NCBI GenBank assembly: GCA_013816225.1
Contig: JACDEQ010000051.1
Span: 1-11,146 of the forward strand
DNA length: 11,146 bases
Direction: 5' to 3'
Source of the DNA: Armatimonadota bacterium
GTDB lineage: Bacteria > Armatimonadota > Fimbriimonadia > Fimbriimonadales > ATM1
Both the position numbers and the translations under genes were made by a program. This document shows positions 1 to 5,871 of the stretch, piece after piece (positions within the stretch are counted from its first letter, which is position 1; each line of letters opens with the position of its first letter). Under the pieces are notes generated by a model. It was not told the DNA's origin. It ran no database searches and saw only the letters and a list, made by a program, of their open reading frames with translations.

Positions 1-61
1 GCGTCGTGATTTGCGAGGGAGTTTGAAGGAATGCCGAAGCTAAGAGTAGGGTTGAGAGCAC
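1..61 (-). CDS. Possible start of a secreted protein, cut by the left window edge
   Basis: Twenty codons are open from a GTG at 61-59 to the left edge, reading VLSTLLLASAFLQTPSQITT. The first 12 residues are a short hydrophobic run followed by QT, like a signal peptide without a charged n-region. The secreted protein at 5871-7277 begins in the same style. An in-frame TAA lies six codons upstream, so this GTG is the only usable start. AAGGA stands about 12 nt before it, and CAGG lies closer. It would follow the TPR membrane gene on the same strand with a 57-nt gap. No function can be given from 20 residues. It may also be chance. Confidence 0.35.
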   Translation of the reverse strand, partial: MLSTLLLASAFLQTPSQITT

Positions 62-118
62 GGGGGTACCTGGTCCTTAAAGTTTACTACAAGTGATTAC
101 GTGTCGCAATTCGTTTCG

Positions 119-925
119 CTATGGCCGCCTGCCCCAGGGGCGCTTGCGAGCAAAGACGTAGAGGGGAAAAACGAACAGAGTGAAGTAGATGCAAAAGCAG
201 ACGCCCAACATCCCGAACACGCTTGTCGTCACCAGCCCACCCGCCGGCCGCCGATCGGCTATGTCGACGGCCCACCAAGCGCATAGCAGTCCGAACCACA
301 CGATCGATCCAACGACGAGTTGCATGTGGTTTTCGAGAATCAACTGGCCCGCTCTCGACATCGCCTCCATGGTTACGTTGCCGTTCAGGTATTGACTTGT
401 TTTCGAATCGAGGACGAACCGCGTGGCCATCAGCGCCGCGAAGAAGAACCATCCCAAAACTTCCCAACCCCAACCCAAGCCTTTCACGAAGCCGATGGAG
501 TGAGTGGGCCGTTCAGGATCCTGCCAGTAGCCAGAGTCGGACATCGTTGGAGGTCGAGCGGGTTGTGCCTCCTCCCCGCGAATACGCGCGAGGAGAGCCT
601 GTGCGGCCTGGTGGCCCGGATCTCGGTCTAGTGCGTCTTGTACCGCCGTTGCAGCCTTGTCCCTATTGCCGACCGAGTAGTAATGAGCTGCGAGATTATA
701 GTGGGCTTTCGGGCTCGCGGGGTCTAACTTCGCCGCGGTTGCGAACGCGTCCGTCGCCTCCGTCGGCCGGTTCGATCTGGACAGCGCGATTCCGAGTAGG
801 TTGAATGCCTCCGTGTCGTCCCCATGCTCGCCGATCAACTCGCGAGCTATGTCTACAGCCGCGTCGTAGTTGCCCTGCTGGATTAATCCGCGGGCGCGTT
901 CGAGAAGCTCGGGGACTGGCGGCAT
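119..925 (-). CDS. TPR-repeat protein with C-terminal membrane domain
   Basis: This 268-residue protein has two parts. Residues 1-115 are about three tetratricopeptide repeats, with a clear TPR core at YNLAAHYYSVG (76-86) and DAFATAAKLDP (59-69); they form a helical scaffold for protein contacts. After a Pro-rich linker (118-145) come three hydrophobic stretches at about 151-172, 201-221 and 231-258, ending in a basic tail RKRPWGRRP. The protein should therefore sit in the inner membrane with its TPR part and tail in the cytoplasm, but the odd number of segments leaves the topology uncertain. No signal peptide is seen. The ATG at 925 lies 3 nt after the stop of the upstream TPR gene and has no good Shine-Dalgarno of its own, so it is probably translated by coupling. 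Its TPR part resembles that neighbour closely. The partner and process are unknown. Confidence 0.8.
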   Translation of the reverse strand: MPPVPELLERARGLIQQGNYDAAVDIARELIGEHGDDTEAFNLLGIALSRSNRPTEATDAFATAAKLDPASPKAHYNLAAHYYSVGNRDKAATAVQDALDRDPGHQAAQALLARIRGEEAQPARPPTMSDSGYWQDPERPTHSIGFVKGLGWGWEVLGWFFFAALMATRFVLDSKTSQYLNGNVTMEAMSRAGQLILENHMQLVVGSIVWFGLLCAWWAVDIADRRPAGGLVTTSVFGMLGVCFCIYFTLFVFPLYVFARKRPWGRRP

Positions 926-928
926 TTC

Positions 929-1390
929 TTAGAAGGGCGGTGGCTCGTCGAGTTCATCCTTCTTGTACTGGTAAGCCGAACCGCGCGCGTCTCCGAGCGA
1001 GGTTTGGTAGGGGGCGACCTGGACGTGCGTTTCCGATTCGAGCTTCTTTAGCAGTTCGAGCGCTCCTCGATGCTTACCGTCGCAGCGAATGGCTTCCTGG
1101 CACATCGAGATCGCGTCGGCCTTCTCGCCCATGCCGTAATAGTGCATGGCCAGGTTGTAGTAGCTGCGTGCGCTGTACGGAGCCGTCTGGACGGCGCGCT
1201 GAAAGGCGTCGGTGGCCTCTTCGATTCGGCCCAATCGGGCGAACGCCACGCCGAGAACACCGTAAGCGTCGGAGTTGCGGGTATCGACTTCGAGCGCTTG
1301 GCGAGCGATCTCGGCGGCTTTCTCGAAATTCTGCTCACGCACGTGGTCGGACGCGTCGGTGATGAGTTGTTTCACTTGGTCGGTTGACAT
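929..1390 (-). CDS. Small TPR-repeat protein
   Basis: This 153-residue soluble protein is made almost entirely of three tetratricopeptide repeats, at about residues 6-39, 40-73 and 74-107. The last two contain AYGVLGVAFARLGRIEEA and YYNLAMHYYGMGEKADA. The tail of about 40 residues is polar and ends in an acidic and proline-rich stretch (DELDEPPPF). No signal peptide or membrane segment is present, so it is cytoplasmic. The ATG at 1390 is preceded by GGGAG about 5 nt upstream. It is the first gene of a minus-strand pair, divergent from the transporter operon across 127 nt. TPR proteins are adaptors, and nothing here identifies the partner. It looks like a paralogue of the gene that follows it. 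Confidence 0.82.
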   Translation of the reverse strand: MSTDQVKQLITDASDHVREQNFEKAAEIARQALEVDTRNSDAYGVLGVAFARLGRIEEATDAFQRAVQTAPYSARSYYNLAMHYYGMGEKADAISMCQEAIRCDGKHRGALELLKKLESETHVQVAPYQTSLGDARGSAYQYKKDELDEPPPF

Positions 1391-1436
1391 TGGTTCTCCC
1401 AGTTTACCAGGGCGCGTTACTGCGCAGGAATTTCGC

Positions 1437-1442
1437 TATACT
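1437..1442 (+). promoter_or_regulatory. Candidate -10 element of the liv operon promoter
   Basis: TATACT matches the sigma-70 -10 consensus at five of six bases and lies 81 nt before the livK start. At 16-18 nt upstream only a poor -35 is found (about GCGTTA, 1414-1419), so the promoter may need an activator or another sigma factor. The predicted transcript would start near 1449-1450, just before the first arm of the leader structure. Confidence 0.45.
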
Positions 1443-1452
1443 ACGACGATAT

Positions 1453-1507
1453 TCGGTCCAACAGTCGTGGATGGCATAACCGGCTGTCTTTCGACCGATT
1501 TATGCCA
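1453..1507 (+). promoter_or_regulatory. Putative structured 5' leader (pseudoknot-type switch) of livK
   Basis: Three sets of complementary arms are visible. P1 pairs TCGGTC (1453-1458) with GACCGA (1493-1498). P2 pairs ACAGTCG (1461-1467) with CGGCTGT (1481-1487): seven pairs, one of them G-U. P3 pairs TGGCATAA (1472-1479), in the 13-nt loop of P2, with TTATGCCA (1500-1507): eight perfect pairs whose last base is the first A of AGGAGG. P2 with P3 makes a feasible H-type pseudoknot, with loops of 4, 1 and 12 nt. P1 with P3 is geometrically strained because only one nucleotide would span the stem, so the two could be alternative states. The position next to the Shine-Dalgarno suggests control of translation. 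It matches no riboswitch class that I recognise. The P3 arms could also be a DNA operator. Confidence 0.45.
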
Positions 1508-1512
1508 GGAGG
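1507..1512 (+). promoter_or_regulatory. Shine-Dalgarno that fixes the livK start
   Basis: A perfect AGGAGG stands 5 nt before the ATG at 1518. The same frame is open upstream to a TTG at 1275, but this site and the lipoprotein signal that follows decide for 1518. Its first base is also the last base of the inverted-repeat arm in the leader. Confidence 0.85.
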
Positions 1513-1517
1513 TAACA

Positions 1518-2738
1518 ATGAATCAGCGACTTTTTCTGCTATCGTTCGCGGTGGTTTTCGCGGCGACAGCCATCTCGGGGTGCAAGACGGAAGGCTCCGA
1601 TAACGCACCGGCCCAAACCGGACGCGAACTCCCAACTGCCGAAGGTAACAAGCAAGAGGGCGACACGATCAAGATCGGCGTGATCGCGAGCTTGAATGGC
1701 GAACAACAGCCTTGGGGCATCGACTCTCAGCGAGGCGCTCAACTTGCCGTAGATCAGTTCAATGAAGCCGGCGGCATCGGCGGCAAAAGGGTTCAGCTCA
1801 TCGTAGAAGACACGGGCAGCAAACCCGAGGGTGGCAAATCCGCCACCGAGAAGCTGGTTGGCAAGGATCATGTGCTCGCCGTTGTTGGCGAAGTCGCAAG
1901 CGGAATTACCCTGCCTGCCGCCGATGTATGCCAAGAAAACGGCGTCCCGCTCGTAGCAGTCGGCGCCACGCGCGTCGATCTCACCGAAAAGGGAGGCGCC
2001 ATCTTTCGCGCCTGCTTCACAGACAACTTTCAGGGCGCGGCCATGGCGAAGTTCGCCTATGACGACCTCAAACTCCGCAATGTCGCCATTTTGACCGATC
2101 GCAAACTCCCCTATTCGACCGGTCTTTCCGAAGTGTTCATCAAGGCCTTCAAGAGTTTTGGCGGACAGGTCGCCACGGAAGAGCAATACGAATCGGGAAC
2201 TGTGGACTTTACTGCCCAACTCACGAACATTAAGGCAAAGAAGCCTGACGGGCTTTTCTGCTCCGGCTATTTCACCGAGATCGGTCCGATTGCCCGCCAG
2301 CGACGGACTGTCGGCCTGGGCGACATTTCGATGTTCGGGGGCGATGGCTGGGACAGTACGACGTTGATAGAAGCCGGAGGCGCAGGAGTGATTGGAAGCT
2401 ACTTCCTAAACCACTACCACAACTCCGAGAAGCGCGAAGAGGTGCAAAGCTTCGTGACGAACTTCAAGGCGAAGTACGGCGCCGAACCTGCCACAGCTAT
2501 GGGCGCTTTGGCCTACGATGCGACCGGCGTCGTTCTCGAAGCCCTAAAGCGCGCGAGTTCCCTAGACAGCAAGGCTCTGATCACAGCCATATCCGAAACC
2601 AAAGATTTCAAGGGTGTATCAGGCAATATCACCATTGGGGCCGACGGCAATGCCGAAAAGCCCGCGTTGGTCCTCAGAATCGAAAAGACGGGCTTTGTTG
2701 CCCATAAGCAGATCCCGTTCTTCCGATTCGAGGGCTAA
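1518..2738 (+). CDS. livK: Branched-chain amino-acid-type ABC transporter, substrate-binding lipoprotein
   Basis: This 406-residue periplasmic binding protein of the LivJ/LivK class (Peripla_BP_6-type fold) captures the solute and hands it to the LivH/LivM permease. Residues 1-21 form a signal peptide ending in lipobox ISG-C with Cys22, so the mature protein is lipid-anchored. A polar linker (23-50) leads to the fold, which opens with IKIGVIASLNGEQQPWG (51-67). Family landmarks are LAVDQFNEAGGIGGKRVQL (76-94), VVGEVASGITLPAADVCQENGVPLV (122-146, family core) and AYDATGVVLEAL (332-343). The length is normal. Its stop overlaps the livH ATG by one base (TAATG). The substrate may be Leu/Ile/Val, but relatives also bind amides, urea, short amides and aromatic acids, so the symbol names the family rather than the specificity. 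Confidence 0.93.
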   Translation: MNQRLFLLSFAVVFAATAISGCKTEGSDNAPAQTGRELPTAEGNKQEGDTIKIGVIASLNGEQQPWGIDSQRGAQLAVDQFNEAGGIGGKRVQLIVEDTGSKPEGGKSATEKLVGKDHVLAVVGEVASGITLPAADVCQENGVPLVAVGATRVDLTEKGGAIFRACFTDNFQGAAMAKFAYDDLKLRNVAILTDRKLPYSTGLSEVFIKAFKSFGGQVATEEQYESGTVDFTAQLTNIKAKKPDGLFCSGYFTEIGPIARQRRTVGLGDISMFGGDGWDSTTLIEAGGAGVIGSYFLNHYHNSEKREEVQSFVTNFKAKYGAEPATAMGALAYDATGVVLEALKRASSLDSKALITAISETKDFKGVSGNITIGADGNAEKPALVLRIEKTGFVAHKQIPFFRFEG

Positions 2739-3661
2739 TGGAAGTCAACTGGGGGACACTTCCGCAGCAACTCGTATACGGAATCCAGCTGGGGGCGGTC
2801 TATGCCTTGATCGCCCTCGGCTATACGATGGTATACGGCATTCTGCGTTTGATCAACTTCGCACATGGCGAGGTTTATATGGTGGGCGCATACCTCGCAT
2901 ATTATTCGTCGATGGTGTGGTTCAGCCACACGGCGATGAACCCGTATGCGCTCCTCCTGTCGATGCTCCTCATTTCGATGGTCGGCTGCGCCGTTTTAGG
3001 TGTGACTATTGAACGACTCGCCTACCGTCCCTTAAGGAACGCCCCACGCATCTCAGTTCTCATCACCGCAATCGGTGTTTCCCTATTTATTCAGTACACG
3101 GGTCGATTTGTCTTTCAGACATCGCCCAAGCCCGCGATCGACGAGAGCATCAACGTGCTCACCCGCACTGTCAGCTTGTTCGGAATCTCTGTTCAAGTGA
3201 GCCGATTAGCAATCCTTGGCGTCACCCTGGTTCTCATGGTTCTGCTCTGGCAGTTCATTGCTCGGACTCGAACCGGGCGAGCGATGCGCGCGGTTTCTCA
3301 CGACTTCAATACGGCTGCGCTGATGGGAATCAACGTCAATGCGATCGTAACCATGACGTTTATTATCGGCTCTGCATTGGCGGGCGCAGGAGGCATGATG
3401 AATGCCACGTTTGTTGCTCCCACGATAGATACTTTCTATGGTTTGCTGCCTGGCGTCAAGGCATTCGTCGCCGCGGTTCTTGGCGGAATCGGCAATATTC
3501 CCGGCGCCGTGGTGGGCGGCTTAATCATCGGTGTCGTGGAGAACATCGTTGTTTGGACTGGCTATGGCGGTTACAAAGACGCCGTTGCTTTCCTCATCCT
3601 GATCGCGATCCTGCTCTTTCGCCCGAGCGGCCTCTTCGGCAGCCCAGTGGACAAGGTTTAG
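2738..3661 (+). CDS. livH: Branched-chain amino-acid-type ABC transporter permease LivH
   Basis: This inner-membrane permease of 307 residues has the normal LivH length and about eight hydrophobic segments. It forms the translocation path with LivM. Diagnostic stretches are the N-terminal GIQLGAVYALIALGYTMVYG (15-34) followed by LRLINFAHGE (36-45), IERLAYRPLRNAP (91-103), and RAMRAVSHDFNTAALMGIN (181-199). The cytoplasmic coupling loop runs from PGVKAFVAAVLGGIGNIPGA (238-257) and contacts the ATPase. The end LLFRPSGLFG is also typical. The ATG overlaps the livK stop by one base, and GAGGG just upstream can serve as the Shine-Dalgarno. LivM follows after 3 nt. Confidence 0.95.
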   Translation: MEVNWGTLPQQLVYGIQLGAVYALIALGYTMVYGILRLINFAHGEVYMVGAYLAYYSSMVWFSHTAMNPYALLLSMLLISMVGCAVLGVTIERLAYRPLRNAPRISVLITAIGVSLFIQYTGRFVFQTSPKPAIDESINVLTRTVSLFGISVQVSRLAILGVTLVLMVLLWQFIARTRTGRAMRAVSHDFNTAALMGINVNAIVTMTFIIGSALAGAGGMMNATFVAPTIDTFYGLLPGVKAFVAAVLGGIGNIPGAVVGGLIIGVVENIVVWTGYGGYKDAVAFLILIAILLFRPSGLFGSPVDKV

Positions 3662-3664
3662 CCT

Positions 3665-5110
3665 ATGCCTTTGCTCCACACGCCCAAGTTCAGCTCGACC
3701 TGGTTCTGGGCTTCCCGATTCGCTAGCGTGCTGGCTGTTGCAGGTCTCCTTGCAGCCTTCCACTTCTTCGCGGTTCCGCACCTCGGCATCTACGACATTC
3801 GCTTGATCGTGGTGAGCATGTTGTTTGCCAGTCTCGCGGTTGGGTTGAACCTGATCAACGGTATCACGGGGCAGTTTTCCATTGGGCACGCGGCCTTCTA
3901 TTTGATTGGAGCAATTGTAACGGCTAAGCTTTCGGTCGAATTTTATAAGGGCCAGCCGATGCTCGATTCGATGTGGTTGGGCCTTATGGTCGTGGCGGGT
4001 GGGGTGGTCGCAGGGATTGCCGGCCTGCTGGTTGGATTGCCCTCCCTGCGCTTGCGAGGCGATTATCTTGCCATTGTCACGCTTGGATTTGGTGAGATCA
4101 TCCGCGTGCTCGTCATCAATCAAGACGGCAACCCTAAGACTTCCTTAGGAGGTCTCAACCTGGGAGGGGCGTATGGCCTCGGCTCGGTGCCCAAGCTCAC
4201 GCAGATCGTCTACATCGCCCTCATGCTGATCTTTACGATCGCGGTGTGCCGAAACCTTCTCAAGACGTCGCATGGCCTCAAGTTTCTGGCAGTGCGCGAA
4301 GACGAACTCGCGGCCGAAGCTACCGGCGTTAGTACGACGCGGGTAAAAGTCACAGCTTTCGTGATTGGCGCGGCTCTTGCGGGCATGGCCGGTGCATTGT
4401 TTGCACACTACAACGGCTCAGTCTCGCCTGACGACTTTCGTATGGACACGAGCTTTATGATCGTGGCGATGGTCGTTATTGGAGGAACCGGCAGCATAAC
4501 GGGGGCTGCCATAGCGGGAATCATGCTCAAGCTCCTCGAGGAGGCGCTCCGCGAGCTCCAACCCGTGCCGGCGCTTAGTCTCATTGCCTTTATCATCGCT
4601 TTGATCTCGTTCTTGACCGTCCGGCGGCTCGTAGCTCCCAGAGGACCAATCATCATCAAGGGTCCGCCGGTTGGTTTTCTCTACATTTTCGGGATCGCGG
4701 GCTGCCTAGGCGTTTGCTATCTAGGTCTGCAGCTCTGGAAATCCGATTTCTCGATCGTGCTTAAGATCGCCGGTACGCTGCTTGTTGCTGGGGGTCTGAT
4801 CGGTGTCCTAGTTCCTGCGGCACGATTACGCGCTTTGGCGAAGCTTGGCGAGCTGGCATTATCGCTCGCGGTCATTCTTCTACTTAGCAAACCGATCGCC
4901 ATGGGCCTTGGAGCAATTGGCCCGGTTCAGTCGGTTCTGGGCTCGACAAAGTACACCCCCGGCGACCTGCGATGGGCATTCTTTGCGATCTCCCTAGTCA
5001 TCGTCATGCTCGTTCGTCCGCAGGGCATTCTTGGCCATCACGAATTCAGCTGGGATTTTTTCAGAGGTTTGTTTGGCCGGCCGCACAAGGATAAGGCGGT
5101 CGCGGTATGA
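3665..5110 (+). CDS. livM: Branched-chain amino-acid-type ABC transporter permease LivM, with an extra membrane block
   Basis: This second permease subunit has 481 residues, longer than usual. The core is canonical: GLNLINGITGQFSIGHAAF (60-78), RLRGDYLAIVTLGFGEIIRV (129-148), GLKFLAVREDELAAEATGV (204-222) and the coupling-loop region VIGGTGSITGAAIAG (271-285). In known LivM proteins the helix after LLEEALREL is followed quickly by the final helix ending in RPQG. Here those points are at about 299 and 451. Between them lie roughly 130 residues with four further hydrophobic segments (about 303-320, 336-355, 363-384, 394-418). An even number of added segments would keep the final helix in its normal orientation. 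The stop overlaps the livG start as ATGA. The role of the insert is unknown. Confidence 0.93.
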   Translation: MPLLHTPKFSSTWFWASRFASVLAVAGLLAAFHFFAVPHLGIYDIRLIVVSMLFASLAVGLNLINGITGQFSIGHAAFYLIGAIVTAKLSVEFYKGQPMLDSMWLGLMVVAGGVVAGIAGLLVGLPSLRLRGDYLAIVTLGFGEIIRVLVINQDGNPKTSLGGLNLGGAYGLGSVPKLTQIVYIALMLIFTIAVCRNLLKTSHGLKFLAVREDELAAEATGVSTTRVKVTAFVIGAALAGMAGALFAHYNGSVSPDDFRMDTSFMIVAMVVIGGTGSITGAAIAGIMLKLLEEALRELQPVPALSLIAFIIALISFLTVRRLVAPRGPIIIKGPPVGFLYIFGIAGCLGVCYLGLQLWKSDFSIVLKIAGTLLVAGGLIGVLVPAARLRALAKLGELALSLAVILLLSKPIAMGLGAIGPVQSVLGSTKYTPGDLRWAFFAISLVIVMLVRPQGILGHHEFSWDFFRGLFGRPHKDKAVAV

Positions 5111-5871
5111 GTTTGCTTGCACTTGACAAAACAACAATTCGATTTGGCGGGCTAGTCGCTGTCAACGAGGTGTCCTTCAATATCGAAAGTGGAGACCTCT
5201 TTGGCCTGATCGGACCAAACGGTGCGGGGAAGACCACCTGTTTTAATTTAATCACGGGTGTCTACAAGCCAACTTCGGGCGGCATCGTTTTCGACGGGCG
5301 TTCCACCGTGGGTTGCAAACCCTCTGTAATCTGCGCGCGTGGCATAGCGCGAACCTTTCAGAACATCCGGCTCTTTGCCTCTTTGACGGTGCTCGAAAAC
5401 ACGGTCGTTGGCGCGCTGCTCCGACAGAAGTCCTCGCTGACTGAGGCGCTCGCGCTACTTCCGCGCGCTGCAAAGGAAACGAGCCGCCTCGTCAACGAGG
5501 TAATGGCGCTGCTCGAGACGTTTGGCCTCACGGATGTTGCGAACTCTCGCAGCTCCGACCTTCCGTACGGAACGCAACGGCGCCTTGAGATCGCCCGGGC
5601 ACTAGCGACTCAGCCCAAGCTGCTTTTGCTCGACGAACCCGCCGCGGGGATGAACCCGCAGGAGTCGGAAGACTTGATGCTCTTGATACGCCGTCTTCGC
5701 GACGAATTTGGCCAGACGATCTTGCTCATCGAGCACGACATGAAGGTCGTGATGGGAATTTGTGAGAAGATTGTCGTCCTCGACCATGGGGCCGAGATCG
5801 CGCAGGGGCCGCCGGAGGAGATTCGCCGTGATCCCAAGGTTATCGAGGCCTATCTCGGAGAGCCTGCCTGA
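5107..5871 (+). CDS. livG: Branched-chain amino-acid-type ABC transporter ATP-binding protein LivG
   Basis: This 254-residue cytoplasmic ATPase of the LivG family has the usual length and all nucleotide-binding motifs. Walker A is GPNGAGKTT (36-44), the Q-loop is TFQNIR (Gln85), and the signature is LPYGTQRRLEIARAL (152-166), in the LivG form that replaces LSGGQ. Walker B is LLLLDEP (172-178, Glu177 catalytic), followed by AAGMNP, and the H-loop His210 is in LLIEHD. It hydrolyses ATP to drive LivHM. Normally it pairs with LivF as a heterodimer; no livF follows here. The ATG overlaps the livM stop (ATGA), and the stop overlaps the next ATG (TGATG). Confidence 0.95.
   Translation: MSLLALDKTTIRFGGLVAVNEVSFNIESGDLFGLIGPNGAGKTTCFNLITGVYKPTSGGIVFDGRSTVGCKPSVICARGIARTFQNIRLFASLTVLENTVVGALLRQKSSLTEALALLPRAAKETSRLVNEVMALLETFGLTDVANSRSSDLPYGTQRRLEIARALATQPKLLLLDEPAAGMNPQESEDLMLLIRRLRDEFGQTILLIEHDMKVVMGICEKIVVLDHGAEIAQGPPEEIRRDPKVIEAYLGEPA

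Noticed and set aside
31..96. Small plus-strand ORF of 21 codons with GAAGGA just before its ATG
   Set aside because: Too short, no recognisable content, and it overlaps a more plausible minus-strand start. Chance is enough to explain it.
1401..1409. TGGTAAACT on the minus strand as an extended -10 for the TPR genes
   Set aside because: Transcription would start only about 4 nt before the TPR start codon and would exclude its GGGAG ribosome site. No good -35 is seen.
1471..1479. Minimal ATG-GCA-TAA reading frame in the livK leader, considered as a regulatory leader peptide
   Set aside because: It has two codons, no ribosome site and no Leu/Ile/Val codons, so classical attenuation is not supported.
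1275..1517. Extension of the livK frame upstream to a TTG at 1275
   Set aside because: It would overlap the TPR gene and the promoter. The perfect AGGAGG and lipoprotein signal fix the start at 1518.
1539..2219. Long minus-strand open frame of 226 codons inside livK
   Set aside because: It lies opposite a clear binding-protein gene and has no family features or ribosome site. It is a codon-bias shadow.
3521..4123. Minus-strand open frame of 200 codons spanning livH and livM
   Set aside because: It has highly polar, His/Gln/Asn-rich content, typical of the antisense of membrane-protein genes.
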